Source of the DNA: Vibrio tubiashii | Lineage (GTDB): Bacteria; Pseudomonadota; Gammaproteobacteria; Enterobacterales; Vibrionaceae | Direction of reading: 5' to 3' | DNA length: 64,000 nucleotides | Assembly (NCBI RefSeq): GCF_028551255.1 | Contig: NZ_CP117029.1 | Span: forward strand, 372,001-436,000 | In this document: positions 1 to 8,956 of the stretch, piece by piece | How positions within the stretch are numbered: the stretch's first letter is position 1 | How the letters are laid out: every line of letters starts with the position of its first letter | Notes under the pieces: model-generated | Database searches by the model: none | Seen by the model: only the letters and a program-made list of their open reading frames with translations | What the model was told of the DNA's origin: nothing | Position numbers and translations under genes: made by a program

Positions 1-465
1 GCATACGAGAAACTAAACGCTGTTTCACACCGTTTCACTATCGCAGCTTCTTTCGGTAACGTACACGGCGTATACAAGCCAGGTAACGTTGTACTAACTC
101 CAACTATCCTACGTGACTCTCAAGCATACTGTGCAGAGAAGTTCGGTATTGCACCTAACGCTCTAAACTTCGTATTCCACGGCGGTTCTGGTTCTACTGA
201 AGCTGAGATCCAAGAGTCTATCGGCTACGGTGTTATCAAAATGAACATCGATACTGATACACAGTGGGCTACATGGGATGGTATCCGTCAGTACGAAGCG
301 GACAACCGTGATTACCTACAAGGCCAAATCGGTAACCCAACTGGCGAAGATGCGCCAAACAAGAAGTACTACGATCCACGCGTATGGCTACGTGCTGGTC
401 AAGCTTCTATGGTTGCTCGTCTTGAGAAAGCATTCGCTGACCTTAACGCAGTAGACGTACTATAA
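1..465 (+). CDS. fba: Fructose-bisphosphate aldolase class II, C-terminal part
   Basis: This is the last 154 codons of a class II (metal-dependent) fructose-1,6-bisphosphate aldolase; the start lies before the window. The enzyme interconverts fructose-1,6-bisphosphate with dihydroxyacetone phosphate and glyceraldehyde-3-phosphate in the cytoplasm. The reading frame is open from base 1. It shows the family's NVHGVYKPGNV segment with a metal-binding His, the FHGGSGS phosphate-binding loop and the YGVIKMNIDTDTQW motif that lines the active site. The C-terminal tail (RVWLRAGQASM, then ADLNAVDVL) is typical of the gammaproteobacterial FbaA subgroup. Codon use is strongly biased (CTA, GGT, CGT), as expected for a highly expressed glycolytic gene. 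A terminator follows 24 bases after the stop. Confidence 0.97.
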   Translation, partial: AYEKLNAVSHRFTIAASFGNVHGVYKPGNVVLTPTILRDSQAYCAEKFGIAPNALNFVFHGGSGSTEAEIQESIGYGVIKMNIDTDTQWATWDGIRQYEADNRDYLQGQIGNPTGEDAPNKKYYDPRVWLRAGQASMVARLEKAFADLNAVDVL

Positions 466-489
466 TTCATCTTTACTAAGTTAAATGAA

Positions 490-515
490 AACCGCTCGCC
501 TTGAGCGGTTTTTTT
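490..515 (+). terminator. Rho-independent terminator of fba
   Basis: An 8-bp perfect stem AACCGCTC/GAGCGGTT (490-497 with 503-510) with a 5-base loop is followed by a run of T. It sits just after the fba stop. Confidence 0.93.
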
Positions 516-789
516 ATGCCTGTCATTCAGCAAAGCTATTTGCTAGTGAAATGAAAGTAATGGCGAAATCGAGATTTGTTGCGTAACCTGTAATGTGCCG
601 ATATCAGAGAATTCTGATAAGTTTTTGTTTTTGCTCTCTTTGCAAAAACATAACTTTGAGATTAGTCAAAAATGGGATATCGTGCCAAAAAGCTGACATT
701 GCTTCAGTGAATGTATAGGGATGTTGTTTCTGATTGGTAATTAAAAGCAGTTTGGTTCATAGAATCATTTTATTGAGAGGATAGAAATT
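516..789. other. Non-coding gap upstream of mscS, with two dyads
   Basis: No credible gene lies here. Two inverted repeats are visible: TATCAGA-GAAT-TCTGATA at 602-619, and TGTTTTTGC/GCAAAAACA at 626-634 and 642-650 with a 7-base loop. Neither is followed by a T run, so they are not plain terminators. They could be operator or leader structures for mscS, but this is only a guess. The ribosome-binding sequence GAGAGGAT lies just before the mscS start. Confidence 0.4.
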
Positions 790-1656
790 ATGGCGGGTGA
801 ATCAGCAGGGATTGAAACTCCTTTGGTTGATGGTTTAAGTCATGCCGAGCAGTGGTTGACTAACAATTCCGATCTTTTAGTGCAGTATGGCGTGAATATT
901 ATTTCCGCAGTTCTGATCCTATTTATCGGTAACATTATCGTGAAAGCGGTAGCTAACAGTGTCGCTAAGGTACTGAACAAGAAAAAAATGGATAAGGCCG
1001 TCGTCGAGTTTATCCATGGTCTAGTTCGTTACCTTCTATTTGTTATTGTGCTGATTGCAGCTCTAGGTCGCTTAGGTGTACAAACCGCGTCTGTGGTGGC
1101 TGTTATCGGTGCGGCTGGCTTAGCCGTAGGTTTAGCTCTACAGGGCTCGCTTTCTAACTTTGCTGCTGGTGTGCTAATTGTTGCTTTCCGTCCATTTAAG
1201 TCGGGCGACTACGTGGAAATTGGCGGTGTGGCAGGCTCGGTAGACTCAATCCAGATTTTCCAAACCGTGCTAACTACGCCAGACAACAAAATGGTCGTGG
1301 TGCCGAATGGTAGTGTAATTGGTAGTCCAATCACTAACTACTCACGTCATGAAACACGCCGAATTGATCTGATGATTGGTGTTTCGTACAGCGCAGATCT
1401 ACAGAAGACCAAAGAGCTACTGACAAAGATTTGTGAATCAGATGAGCGCATTCTTAAAGAGCCTGGTGTACAGGTTGGCGTGCATACTCTAGCTGACTCT
1501 TCAGTTAACTTTGTCGTGCGCCCTTGGGTTAAAACCGCCGACTACTGGAATGTCTACTTCGACTTGATGCAAGCAATCAAAGAAGGCTTAGATAAAGAAG
1601 GTATCGAGATTCCATTCCCACAAATGGATGTTCATATGAACAAAGTGGATGCATAA
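790..1656 (+). CDS. mscS: Small-conductance mechanosensitive channel MscS
   Basis: 288 residues, the usual size for MscS (286 in E. coli). The inner-membrane heptamer opens under membrane tension to release solutes during hypo-osmotic shock. Three hydrophobic segments are visible near residues 33-57, 77-95 and 100-130. The third is the Gly/Ala-rich pore helix (GAAGLAVGLALQGSLSNFAAG), whose alternating small residues pack the pore. It is followed by the beta domain start (FRPFKSGDYVEIGG) and the VVVPNGSVIGSPITNYS segment typical of the cytoplasmic cage. The ATG at 790 has a GAGAGGAT Shine-Dalgarno sequence upstream. It is transcribed alone, ending at a shared terminator with the convergent gene downstream. 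Confidence 0.95.
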   Translation: MAGESAGIETPLVDGLSHAEQWLTNNSDLLVQYGVNIISAVLILFIGNIIVKAVANSVAKVLNKKKMDKAVVEFIHGLVRYLLFVIVLIAALGRLGVQTASVVAVIGAAGLAVGLALQGSLSNFAAGVLIVAFRPFKSGDYVEIGGVAGSVDSIQIFQTVLTTPDNKMVVVPNGSVIGSPITNYSRHETRRIDLMIGVSYSADLQKTKELLTKICESDERILKEPGVQVGVHTLADSSVNFVVRPWVKTADYWNVYFDLMQAIKEGLDKEGIEIPFPQMDVHMNKVDA

Positions 1657-1677
1657 TCTCTAAGCGTAGATTAAACA

Positions 1678-1705
1678 AAGCGAGGCAAACTGCCTCGCTT
1701 TTTAC
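1678..1705. terminator. Bidirectional terminator, mscS / YbaK-family gene
   Basis: A 10-bp perfect stem AAGCGAGGCA/TGCCTCGCTT (1678-1687 with 1691-1700) has a T run on the plus side and an AAAC/TTTG flank on the other. It lies between convergent genes, and its T tract overlaps the stop codon of the minus-strand gene. Confidence 0.88.
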
Positions 1706-2184
1706 ATTTCTAGCACTTTATTTTCTAGCGAGCTTAAGACGGTTTTTAATTGGTTGGCTGGGATGCCAAAGGTCACCTCTGGTTTACCCGGTGTATATAA
1801 GATTTCATTGTGTTGATACAGTTTGCTATCCACAATAATTTCTACTTCAGTAGGCAGACCGAAAGGGCACACCGCTCCCGGTACGCAACCAATCTGCTCA
1901 ATCATTTCCTCATTGCTGACTATCGAAGGCCGCTTCCCGGTTAGGGCTTTAATCCCCTTAGTGTCTAAACGGCTATCTTTGTCGGTGAGAAGCAACGCAT
2001 AGCCAGAGCCTTTTAACTTGAGAAACAGGCTTTTACTATGAGTGCCTGTCCAACCTAATTGCTCTGCTACCCTCTCGTCGGTGGCAAAATCTAATATAGG
2101 CTCGTGTTGCCACTCTTGATAATCAACATTCAATTGCTCTAACAGCTGTTTGTTGAACTGATAAATAGCATCCAGCTTGTTCAT
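1702..2184 (-). CDS. YbaK/ProX-type aminoacyl-tRNA deacylase domain protein
   Basis: 160 residues made of one YbaK/prolyl-tRNA-synthetase-associated domain. Members of this family hydrolyse mischarged aminoacyl-tRNAs in trans. Visible family features are the N-terminal EWQHEPILDFATDERVA region, the central HSKSLFLKLKG strand and the GCVPGAVCPFGLP loop, which forms the substrate pocket wall and carries the conserved GxVxPFG pattern. It looks closer to the free-standing YeaK/PrdX-like group than to Haemophilus-type YbaK, so the exact tRNA substrate cannot be stated. It lies 7 bases after the argO stop on the same strand, so the two are probably cotranscribed from the argO promoter. Confidence 0.8.
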   Translation of the reverse strand: MNKLDAIYQFNKQLLEQLNVDYQEWQHEPILDFATDERVAEQLGWTGTHSKSLFLKLKGSGYALLLTDKDSRLDTKGIKALTGKRPSIVSNEEMIEQIGCVPGAVCPFGLPTEVEIIVDSKLYQHNEILYTPGKPEVTFGIPANQLKTVLSSLENKVLEM

Positions 2185-2191
2185 ACATCAC

Positions 2192-2818
2192 CTACATTAA
2201 CTGATTGAATAACTCTTTTGCCAACAAGGCGGCAATCACGTACATCATAATCGCAACCACAATATCAATACCTTGCTTAACTCGCGGTTGTGACAAAGTG
2301 GGACCGAGTTTGGCCGCACCAATTGAAAGAGAGAAGAACCACACCAGTGAAGCCATCATGGTGCCGATGGCAAACGCAATACGATCTTGGCCCTCAAATT
2401 GGCCGCCTATTGAGCCGAGAATTACCACAGTATCAAGGTAGAGGTGAGGGTTCAGTACCGTCACTGCTAAAGCGCCTAGAATGACAGCACGCTTACCTCT
2501 TAGTGTCTGGTTGAGCTGAGTCTCTTCCGCTTGTGGTGTAAAAGCGCTTTTGAGTGATAGTGAGCCATACACCGCAAGAAAAGCAATACCGCCGATAGTG
2601 ACCAACATGAGCAAGGTTTCATTTTGTGATAGCAGAGCACCACCACCGAAGATTCCGAGCGAAATAAAAACAATATCAAGCACACTGCAGATCGTCGCGG
2701 TTGTAAGGTGGTGATGGCGCTTAATGCCTTGATTTAGTACGTAAGCGTTTTGGGCACCAATAGGGATGATCATACTTGCGCCTAGGCCAAAGCCTTGTAG
2801 TAGTAGCCAAAAGTTCAC
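2192..2818 (-). CDS. argO: LysE-family amino-acid exporter, ArgO-like
   Basis: 208 residues with about six hydrophobic segments, the LysE/RhtB exporter architecture. The N-terminus GASMIIPIGAQNAYVLNQG is the signature of the LysE/ArgO branch, which exports arginine and lysine to prevent toxic build-up. The start is a GTG at 2818 supported by a GGAGAG Shine-Dalgarno about 8 bases upstream; the next ATG would remove the first membrane segment. It is divergent from an ArgP-type regulator 125 bases away, as in E. coli, where ArgP with bound arginine activates argO. Function as an arginine exporter is inferred from family and context. Confidence 0.88.
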   Translation of the reverse strand: MNFWLLLQGFGLGASMIIPIGAQNAYVLNQGIKRHHHLTTATICSVLDIVFISLGIFGGGALLSQNETLLMLVTIGGIAFLAVYGSLSLKSAFTPQAEETQLNQTLRGKRAVILGALAVTVLNPHLYLDTVVILGSIGGQFEGQDRIAFAIGTMMASLVWFFSLSIGAAKLGPTLSQPRVKQGIDIVVAIMMYVIAALLAKELFNQLM

Positions 2819-2876
2819 GGCTTTCTCTCCAACAAATTAACTGATATGGCGAGAAGATAAGTAAACTGTCAAAATA

Positions 2877-2918
2877 AGTATATTTAATAATTTTTATACT
2901 ATATTAGAGTATCTAATA
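2877..2918. promoter_or_regulatory. Dyads in the argO-argP divergent promoter region
   Basis: The AT-rich intergenic region has an inverted repeat AGTATA-N12-TATACT (2877-2882 and 2895-2900) and an exact palindrome TATTAGA-GTA-TCTAATA (2902-2918). LysR-type regulators bind such interrupted dyads, so these are candidate ArgP sites for autoregulation and argO activation. No binding data are available here. Confidence 0.45.
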
Positions 2919-2943
2919 AACTGGTCGTTGAGAGGAATAAAAG

Positions 2944-3840
2944 ATGCGTGGCTTGGATTATCGATGGATAGAGGCTCTAGAAGCTGTGATCAGTAGTGGT
3001 AATTTTGAGCGTGCCGCTGAAGCATTGTTTGTCTCTCAATCGGCAGTTTCACAACGACTAAAACAGCTTGAAAAGTTTCTAGCTCAACCCGTTTTAGTGC
3101 GCGAGCAACCGCCAAGACCTACCCCGATAGGGCAAAAGCTTCTGGCCCTCTACCAACAAGTCCAATTGCTAGAGTCCGAGTTGATTCCAGAGCTAGATAA
3201 CGAAACGGCTGAGCGCCTACAAAACGCAGCCATTGCGACCAATGCAGACAGCTTAGCGACATGGCTGCTGCCCGCTTTAGCGCCAATTATGAAGTCACGC
3301 CGGGTTCAGTTTGAACTTGAGGTTTATGGGGAAGCGAGAACGTTAGACAAATTAAAAAATGGCGAAGTCTTGGGCGCGTTAAGCATGGAGCCCAAAGCCA
3401 TGGTTGGCTGTGAAGCGAAGTACATTGGTCGGATGGATTATGTATGTGTGGCGAGCCCAGAGTTTGCGAAGGAGTATTTCCCAACTGGAGTGACGCGAGA
3501 AGGTTTAAAACAAGCTCCGGCTGTCTCTTACGACCAACACGATGAGCTACATCGTGATTTTCTTAAGCAGCATTTTAATATTTCCCCCGATTCTGTGCCG
3601 CATCATCATGTCGCAAGCTCTGAGGCTTTCGTTAACTTAGCGTTGATGGGCTGTGCTTATTGCTTGATCCCTAAGCTGCAAATAGAGCAGGAACTTGCCT
3701 CTGGAAAGTTAGTGGATTTGATGCCGGGCTTTTTTATGAGTTTCCGTATTTACTGGCATCACTGGCAACTTGAAACGGGGTTACTCAAGCAGGTGACACA
3801 GGCCATTGTCGAATACACAGAGGATTTGCTGCCGAAATAG
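2944..3840 (+). CDS. argP: LysR-type regulator ArgP (IciA)
   Basis: 298 residues, the usual ArgP length. An N-terminal winged helix-turn-helix (about residues 5-65; [23 protein letters not shown]) is followed by a LysR substrate-binding domain. ArgP senses arginine and lysine; in E. coli it activates argO and several lysine and nitrogen genes. The opening [16 protein letters not shown] and the segment [17 protein letters not shown] match the ArgP subgroup rather than generic LysR proteins. The ATG at 2944 follows a GAGAGGAA Shine-Dalgarno. The divergent argO-like neighbour strongly supports the assignment. Confidence 0.92.
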   Translation: MRGLDYRWIEALEAVISSGNFERAAEALFVSQSAVSQRLKQLEKFLAQPVLVREQPPRPTPIGQKLLALYQQVQLLESELIPELDNETAERLQNAAIATNADSLATWLLPALAPIMKSRRVQFELEVYGEARTLDKLKNGEVLGALSMEPKAMVGCEAKYIGRMDYVCVASPEFAKEYFPTGVTREGLKQAPAVSYDQHDELHRDFLKQHFNISPDSVPHHHVASSEAFVNLALMGCAYCLIPKLQIEQELASGKLVDLMPGFFMSFRIYWHHWQLETGLLKQVTQAIVEYTEDLLPK

Positions 3841-3958
3841 CGGGCATGTAGCCGCGCAAGTGCTCAGTTAATTCTCTGTCAGAACTGATGGCTAGATCTT
3901 GGTGTCGATTTATTCCATGCCTATGATGTATTGAGTTAATGGCATATGGTAATTGAGT

Positions 3959-4654
3959 ATGAAAGCTATCCCTACAGTTGTTGCAGCGTTGTCGCTGTCT
4001 TTAAGCAGTTTTGGCGTGTTGGCCAATAGCCCCGATTTTCCACATTTAGCGACCACAGGTTATGGTGAAGTGATCGCCAAGCCAGATATGGCACAATTCT
4101 CAGTTAAGATCGTTGAGTCAACCATGACGGCGGAGCAAGCAAAGCAGTCGGTTGATAAAGTTGTCCGTACATTTCTTGATGCTTTAAATACAGAAGGCGT
4201 AGAGAAGCAGGATGTGACTAGCTCAAATCTCTACATTACTCCTCAATACCATTATCCTAAAGACGGTAAACCAGAGCTAGTAGGTTACCGAGCTTCACGC
4301 AGCGTAACGGTGACGGTCGAAGATTTGGCTGACTTAAACCAATACTTGGATCTGGCGCTGAACTCAGGCATTAATCAAGTTGATAACATTCAGCTCAAGG
4401 TTAAAGATCAAGCTAAGTATCAACAGCAGGCACGAATGGCGGCGATCAAAGATGCCAACAGCAAAGCAGAATTTCTTGCAGAGGGATTTGGTAAAGAGCT
4501 GAATGGTGTTTGGCGCATTGATTACAATATGCCCGGTCATCAGCCTGTGTTGATGCGCTCTATGGCTATGGATGCTCGTTCAGAATCGAACAGTTACCAA
4601 GACTCTACTATCGTTATCCGCGACAGCGTTGATGTGATTTATAAGATCGATTGA
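3959..4654 (+). CDS. yggE: SIMPL-domain periplasmic protein, YggE-like
   Basis: 231 residues from the ATG at 3959; an in-frame TTG two codons upstream is a weaker alternative start. Residues 1-21 form a signal peptide ending LSSFGVLA, so the mature protein should be periplasmic. The rest is one SIMPL (DUF541) domain: TTGYGEVIAKPDMAQFSVKI at the start, the VTSSNLYITPQY strand and the central RASRSVTVTVEDL segment. E. coli YggE lowers oxidative stress by an unknown mechanism, and no enzyme activity is established for the family. The Shine-Dalgarno is weak. A stable hairpin without a long T run follows the stop. Confidence 0.85.
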   Translation: MKAIPTVVAALSLSLSSFGVLANSPDFPHLATTGYGEVIAKPDMAQFSVKIVESTMTAEQAKQSVDKVVRTFLDALNTEGVEKQDVTSSNLYITPQYHYPKDGKPELVGYRASRSVTVTVEDLADLNQYLDLALNSGINQVDNIQLKVKDQAKYQQQARMAAIKDANSKAEFLAEGFGKELNGVWRIDYNMPGHQPVLMRSMAMDARSESNSYQDSTIVIRDSVDVIYKID

Positions 4655-4685
4655 CCAGATCGACGATTTTATTGTTGGTAAAGTC

Positions 4686-4718
4686 GCCCCTATTCTACTT
4701 CTTGTGGTAGGGGCTTTA
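4686..4718 (+). terminator. Possible weak terminator after the SIMPL gene
   Basis: A 6-bp stem GCCCCT/AGGGGC (4686-4691 with 4709-4714) is followed by only TTTAAT. It may end yggE transcription partially. It overlaps an in-frame GTG at 4704, which argues against that GTG as the start of the next gene. Confidence 0.45.
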
Positions 4719-4778
4719 ATCCTATTTCGATTAAATGATATACTGCTCAGCCTTATCGACACGAGTTTTCTTCACCTA

Positions 4779-6662
4779 ATGCAGCGTAAATCCGTCTTCT
4801 CATATTTGTTCATCACTACGCTGATCTTCTTTTCACTTGTCTTCATATACTATTTCAAGAAACATCAACAACTTGAAAAAGACATCATTGCTCAAAATGC
4901 TGAGTTGGCGATTCACCAGCTTGCGTATAGTGAACGTGAATACCAAAGCGTTCGTAGCCAGTTCATCTCGATTATTGAGCTGCTTTCACACAGTCGTAAC
5001 CTCTATGAGTATGTGCTAGAGCCGACAAAGACCAATAAAGGCGTTGTTGAAGAAGTTTGGTCATCGGTTGCAAGCAATCAAAAGTGGTACACCCAGATCC
5101 GTTTTTTAGATACTAACGGAATGGAGAAAATTCGTCTTAACTACAGCAATGGAGATGCTGAGGTTGAGAGCGACAAGAATCTTCAAGATAAATCACAACG
5201 AGATTATTACCTGTATGCTCAAACTCTGAATGAGAATGATATTGGTGTGTGGGGAATCGATTTAGAACATGAACATGGCAAGCTTGTTGAGCCTTATCAG
5301 CCAGCGTTACGCTTGATTACACCTGTCTATGTCGCAGAAAACCGCGCAGGATATTTGGTCCTTAATATTGATGTTCGCTACCTTTCATCACGTTTAAACT
5401 ATTCACCCGATGAGCGATTTAGCCCCGAGCTTATTGGTGAGCAGGGCTTCTACTTGGCTGGCTCAAGCCTCAATGAGCTATATGGTCACCTAGTCAAAGA
5501 GCGTAACGAGCACAACTTTGCGCGTACCTTCCCAGTCACCTGGCAGATGATGCAACACAATAAGTCGGGTTACCTGATAGAGAATGAGGGATTGATTGTC
5601 TTTAATCAGATTTATCTTGCGCCACAACAACCCCTCTATCTGGTGATAGAGCTTAATAGGCTTCAGCTAGACACGATTGCTAAGTTTGAAAGTGAAGCCT
5701 TAGTGCAAGAAGCAACTTTAGTGTTCGTTTTGATGCTAGCGTTCGTTATTCCAGGCACTTTACTCGTTGTTCATTACCGAAAGCGCAGTATCGAAAGCCA
5801 ATTAGCTCGTGCAGCCTTGAGTGGTATGTCTGCTGTGATCATTTCCGATCGTAACCACCGTGCGATTATGGTTAATGATCAGTTTTGTGCGCTAACTGGA
5901 CTAGCCCATCGTGATATTCAATCGCGCAATATCATTAAGCGCTTACTTGGCGAAGAGCAAATTGAACTATCGCTAGAGATTTTTGAGCAAGTTGCCCATC
6001 ATCAGCTATGGGAAGGTGAGATTAGTATTCAAAGAAGTAGTGATGAACGAGTCGTCACTGCATTACTGCGGGTACAGAGCGTGTTGGCCAAATCAGGTCG
6101 GGTTAGCTATTACATTACCTCGATTGTTGATATCAGTGATCGCAAAGAACTTGAAGAGCGCTTGCGTATTTTAAGTGAAAGAGATGAACTCACTCAGCTG
6201 TGGAATCGTCGTAAGTTTGAGTTAGAGCTGCGCCGTTATGCCCGCCTTATGGAGCGTTACCCTTCAACTCCAAATGCTTGCTTGGCCTTACTCGATATCG
6301 ACTTTTTTAAACGCGTTAATGATGAACTTGGTCATGATGAAGGGGATCGCGTCATTACTAAGGTGGCTCAGATGCTTGAATCCACCTTACGCGAGACGGA
6401 TTTTGTGGCTCGAATCGGTGGCGAAGAGTTTGCGATCATTATGCCTCATACGTCGATAAAAGAAGCCGAACTCGCTTTGGAGCGCTTACGTATAGCGATT
6501 GATTTGGAAGCCGATATCCCTGTGACGGTCAGTATTGGTGTGACCGACTTTATTACGGACAGCACGCGTTGTTACAAGTGTGCAGATATTGCGCTCTATG
6601 ACTCAAAATCTTCCGGTCGTAACCGAGTTTCGGTCTGTTTTAGCTCCGAAGAGGTGGCATAA
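4779..6662 (+). CDS. Membrane diguanylate cyclase with periplasmic sensor, PAS and GGDEF domains
   Basis: 627 residues from the ATG at 4779; a longer GTG version from 4704 would start inside the preceding hairpin. There is an N-terminal transmembrane helix (about 7-26), then a large periplasmic region (about 30-315) resembling a double-Cache sensor. A second helix (near 320-340; LMLAFVIPGTLLVVHY) leads to a PAS domain (about 355-465), and a GGDEF domain ends the protein. The catalytic signature is GGEEF (about 547-551), a functional variant. RETD lies five residues upstream, which is the product-inhibition I-site. It should therefore make cyclic di-GMP in response to an external ligand. It has no partner gene and ends at the terminator shared with the convergent GntR gene. 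Confidence 0.9.
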   Translation: MQRKSVFSYLFITTLIFFSLVFIYYFKKHQQLEKDIIAQNAELAIHQLAYSEREYQSVRSQFISIIELLSHSRNLYEYVLEPTKTNKGVVEEVWSSVASNQKWYTQIRFLDTNGMEKIRLNYSNGDAEVESDKNLQDKSQRDYYLYAQTLNENDIGVWGIDLEHEHGKLVEPYQPALRLITPVYVAENRAGYLVLNIDVRYLSSRLNYSPDERFSPELIGEQGFYLAGSSLNELYGHLVKERNEHNFARTFPVTWQMMQHNKSGYLIENEGLIVFNQIYLAPQQPLYLVIELNRLQLDTIAKFESEALVQEATLVFVLMLAFVIPGTLLVVHYRKRSIESQLARAALSGMSAVIISDRNHRAIMVNDQFCALTGLAHRDIQSRNIIKRLLGEEQIELSLEIFEQVAHHQLWEGEISIQRSSDERVVTALLRVQSVLAKSGRVSYYITSIVDISDRKELEERLRILSERDELTQLWNRRKFELELRRYARLMERYPSTPNACLALLDIDFFKRVNDELGHDEGDRVITKVAQMLESTLRETDFVARIGGEEFAIIMPHTSIKEAELALERLRIAIDLEADIPVTVSIGVTDFITDSTRCYKCADIALYDSKSSGRNRVSVCFSSEEVA

Positions 6663-6685
6663 AAAATCGAGCCTGTTGGCTCGAT
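6661..6685 (-). terminator. Terminator of the GntR-family gene
   Basis: The 8-bp stem ATCGAGCC/GGCTCGAT (6666-6673 with 6678-6685) has six A on its left side, which reads as a U tract for minus-strand transcription. It may also stop the convergent diguanylate cyclase gene. Confidence 0.8.
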
Positions 6686-6700
6686 TCTTATCACATTCCA

Positions 6701-7369
6701 TTATGCCGCGACGGCTTGCTCATCAATGATAGCTTGAATCTGCTGTCTGTTGTGCTCTAGGTGACTATCTAGGGTCTTGGCGGCTTTTTCTCCATCTTTG
6801 GCTAACACCAGCTTCATAATTTGCTCGTAGTCATCCAAGCAAGAACTGCCATACTCTAAACCGTTAACGATTGCGTAGTAGCGATAACGTTTGATCTGGT
6901 TGATGAGATCACTGAAGAAGCCAAGCATGTTTTTCGAACGTGCTCCTTCGAGTAGTGAAATGTGGAACTGATGTTGACGCTCTTCCCACTCTTGCCAGTC
7001 AAAGCCCTCTTTTGCGTGTTGTACGCGCGACAACTTATGAAATGACGTCAGTACTTCTAGCTCCCAACCTTCATCGCCAACTTCAATCGCTTGCTTGAGG
7101 AGAATGGAAGAGATAAAGCGTAAGCTTTCATAGAGATCGTTCAGTTCCTCGATAGAGACAGGCGCTACCCAACAACCTTTTTGTGGTTGTAAGCTGACAT
7201 ACTTGCTCCAAGAAAGTTGTACTAGCGCTTCTCTGATAGGAGAGGCACCGACATCGTATCTCTGTTTAAGCTCTGCAACCACCAGCTTCTCGTCTGGTTG
7301 AAGTTGCCCATTCAAAATATCTTGCACAATCATTTTAGCTACTTTGTCTGTTAACGTCGGGCTAGACAC
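6701..7369 (-). CDS. GntR-family regulator, FCD subfamily
   Basis: 222 residues. An N-terminal winged helix (about 5-70) shows the GntR pattern KMIVQDILNGQLQPDEKL and GASPIREALVQL. An all-helical FCD ligand-binding domain follows (about 80-210). Such proteins respond to small carboxylic acids or sugar acids and usually repress nearby catabolic genes. No catabolic partner is adjacent here, so the target and ligand are unknown. The start is a GTG at 7369 with GAGGAA eight bases upstream. It is transcribed away from pykF's end, with its own terminator. Confidence 0.85.
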   Translation of the reverse strand: MSSPTLTDKVAKMIVQDILNGQLQPDEKLVVAELKQRYDVGASPIREALVQLSWSKYVSLQPQKGCWVAPVSIEELNDLYESLRFISSILLKQAIEVGDEGWELEVLTSFHKLSRVQHAKEGFDWQEWEERQHQFHISLLEGARSKNMLGFFSDLINQIKRYRYYAIVNGLEYGSSCLDDYEQIMKLVLAKDGEKAAKTLDSHLEHNRQQIQAIIDEQAVAA

Positions 7370-7485
7370 GATGCATTCCTCACTACTTACACTGCTACTA
7401 AGACACCACTAATAATTATTAAACGGTATGCGGTACTGAATTTTGGTTGATAATACAGCGTACGGAATGGGTGGGCAAGAAAAAT

Positions 7486-7515
7486 ATATAAAAAAAGAGG
7501 GCCTAAGCCCTCTTT
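7486..7515 (-). terminator. Terminator of pykF
   Basis: An 8-bp stem AAAGAGGG/CCCTCTTT (7494-7501 with 7508-7515) closes on a 6-base loop. On the minus strand it is followed by a long T run (complement of 7486-7496). It lies 28 bases after the pykF stop. Confidence 0.92.
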
Positions 7516-7543
7516 AATAGAATGTGCAATTGTATGCGTTTTA

Positions 7544-8956
7544 TTATAGAACGTGTACAGATGCAGTGTTTGTTGTACCAGAAGCAACAAGTGCACCAGA
7601 TACCATAACAACGATGTCGCCTTTGTTACCTAGGCCAGACTCTAGTGCAAGTTCTTTACCTGCTACGTAGAACGCATCTGTGTTCTCGATAGAATCAACA
7701 ACAACTGGAGTAACACCTTTAGTTAGAACTAGCTGTGCTGCTGTCTTAGTGTTAGTTGTAAGCGCTAGGATGTTCGCTGTTGGGAAGTACTTACGTACTG
7801 AACGTGCTGATTTACCACCTTCAGTTGCAACAACGATTAGAGGAGCTGCTAGTTTCTCAGCTGTATCAACTGCGCCTTTACATACTGCTTCAGTGATGCG
7901 TAGACGTGGGCTATCTAGGCGAGAACCAAGCTCAGCTTTTAGTGCTGAATCAGTACGGTTCGCGATTTGAGCCATGATAGTTACCGCTTCAACAGGGTAC
8001 TTACCTTTTGCAGTTTCGCCAGAAAGCATTACTGCGTCAGTACCGTCCATTACTGCGTTAGCAACGTCGCCTGCTTCCGCACGAGTAGGACGTGGGTTGT
8101 TGATCATAGAATCAAGCATTTGAGTTGCAGTGATAACCATCTTACGTGCACGGTTACACTTCTCGATCATCATCTTCTGAGCGAAGATTACTTCTTCAGC
8201 TGGAATTTCAACACCTAGGTCGCCACGAGCAACCATGATGCCGTCAGAAAGCTCTAGGATCTCGTCGAAGTTATCAACACCTTCTTGGTTTTCGATCTTA
8301 GAGATGATGTGGATGTTCTCGCCACCGTTTGCAGCAAGTACTTCACGGATTTCTTGAACGTCAGAAGCTTTACGAATGAATGAAGCAGCAACGAAGTCAA
8401 CGCCTTGCTCACAACCAAACTTAAGGTCGTTCTTATCTTTTTCAGATAGAGCAGGTAGGTTTACTGAAACGCCTGGTAGGTTAACACCTTTGTTTTCACC
8501 TAGTGCACCGTTGTTAAGAACTTTACACTTAACTTCAGTTTCAGAAGTCGCAAGTACTTCCATTTCGATTAGACCGTCGTCTACTAGGATAGTGTTACCA
8601 ACGTTTAGGTCTGCTGCGAAACCAGCGTAAGTTACTGCTACTTTATCTTTGTTACCTACAACTGAGATATCAGTTGTGAAAGTGAACTCTTGACCAGCTA
8701 CTAGATCAACGTCATCGCCGTTTTCTAGTTTGATAGTACGGATTTCTGGGCCTTTAGTATCTAGAAGGATAGCAAGCTGCTTACCAGACTCTTCCATTAC
8801 TTTGCGGAAGTTCGCGATACGAGTGCCGTGCTCTTCGTAGTCACCGTGAGAGAAGTTCAGGCGCATTACATTCATGCCTGCGTTTACTAGTTCAGTTAGC
8901 TTCTCTACAGATTCAGTTTTAGGGCCAATCGTACATACGATTTTGGTCTTTTTCAT
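7544..8956 (-). CDS. pykF: Pyruvate kinase I
   Basis: 470 residues, the same length as E. coli PykF. It converts phosphoenolpyruvate and ADP to pyruvate and ATP. The reading frame could extend 31 codons upstream, but the start is placed at the ATG of [14 protein letters not shown] because GGAGAG lies about 9 bases before it and family members begin there. Visible motifs are [10 protein letters not shown], the [12 protein letters not shown] segment, ATQMLDSMI and the [15 protein letters not shown] catalytic loop. The C-terminal domain binds fructose-1,6-bisphosphate in this class. Codon use is strongly biased, as in fba. It has its own terminator and a long upstream non-coding region shared with the DeoR gene. 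Confidence 0.97.
   Translation of the reverse strand: MKKTKIVCTIGPKTESVEKLTELVNAGMNVMRLNFSHGDYEEHGTRIANFRKVMEESGKQLAILLDTKGPEIRTIKLENGDDVDLVAGQEFTFTTDISVVGNKDKVAVTYAGFAADLNVGNTILVDDGLIEMEVLATSETEVKCKVLNNGALGENKGVNLPGVSVNLPALSEKDKNDLKFGCEQGVDFVAASFIRKASDVQEIREVLAANGGENIHIISKIENQEGVDNFDEILELSDGIMVARGDLGVEIPAEEVIFAQKMMIEKCNRARKMVITATQMLDSMINNPRPTRAEAGDVANAVMDGTDAVMLSGETAKGKYPVEAVTIMAQIANRTDSALKAELGSRLDSPRLRITEAVCKGAVDTAEKLAAPLIVVATEGGKSARSVRKYFPTANILALTTNTKTAAQLVLTKGVTPVVVDSIENTDAFYVAGKELALESGLGNKGDIVVMVSGALVASGTTNTASVHVL

Noticed and set aside
4704..4778. N-terminal extension of the diguanylate cyclase from GTG 4704
   Set aside because: The GTG lies in a hairpin after yggE and the extra residues place an odd second hydrophobic stretch before the normal signal anchor.
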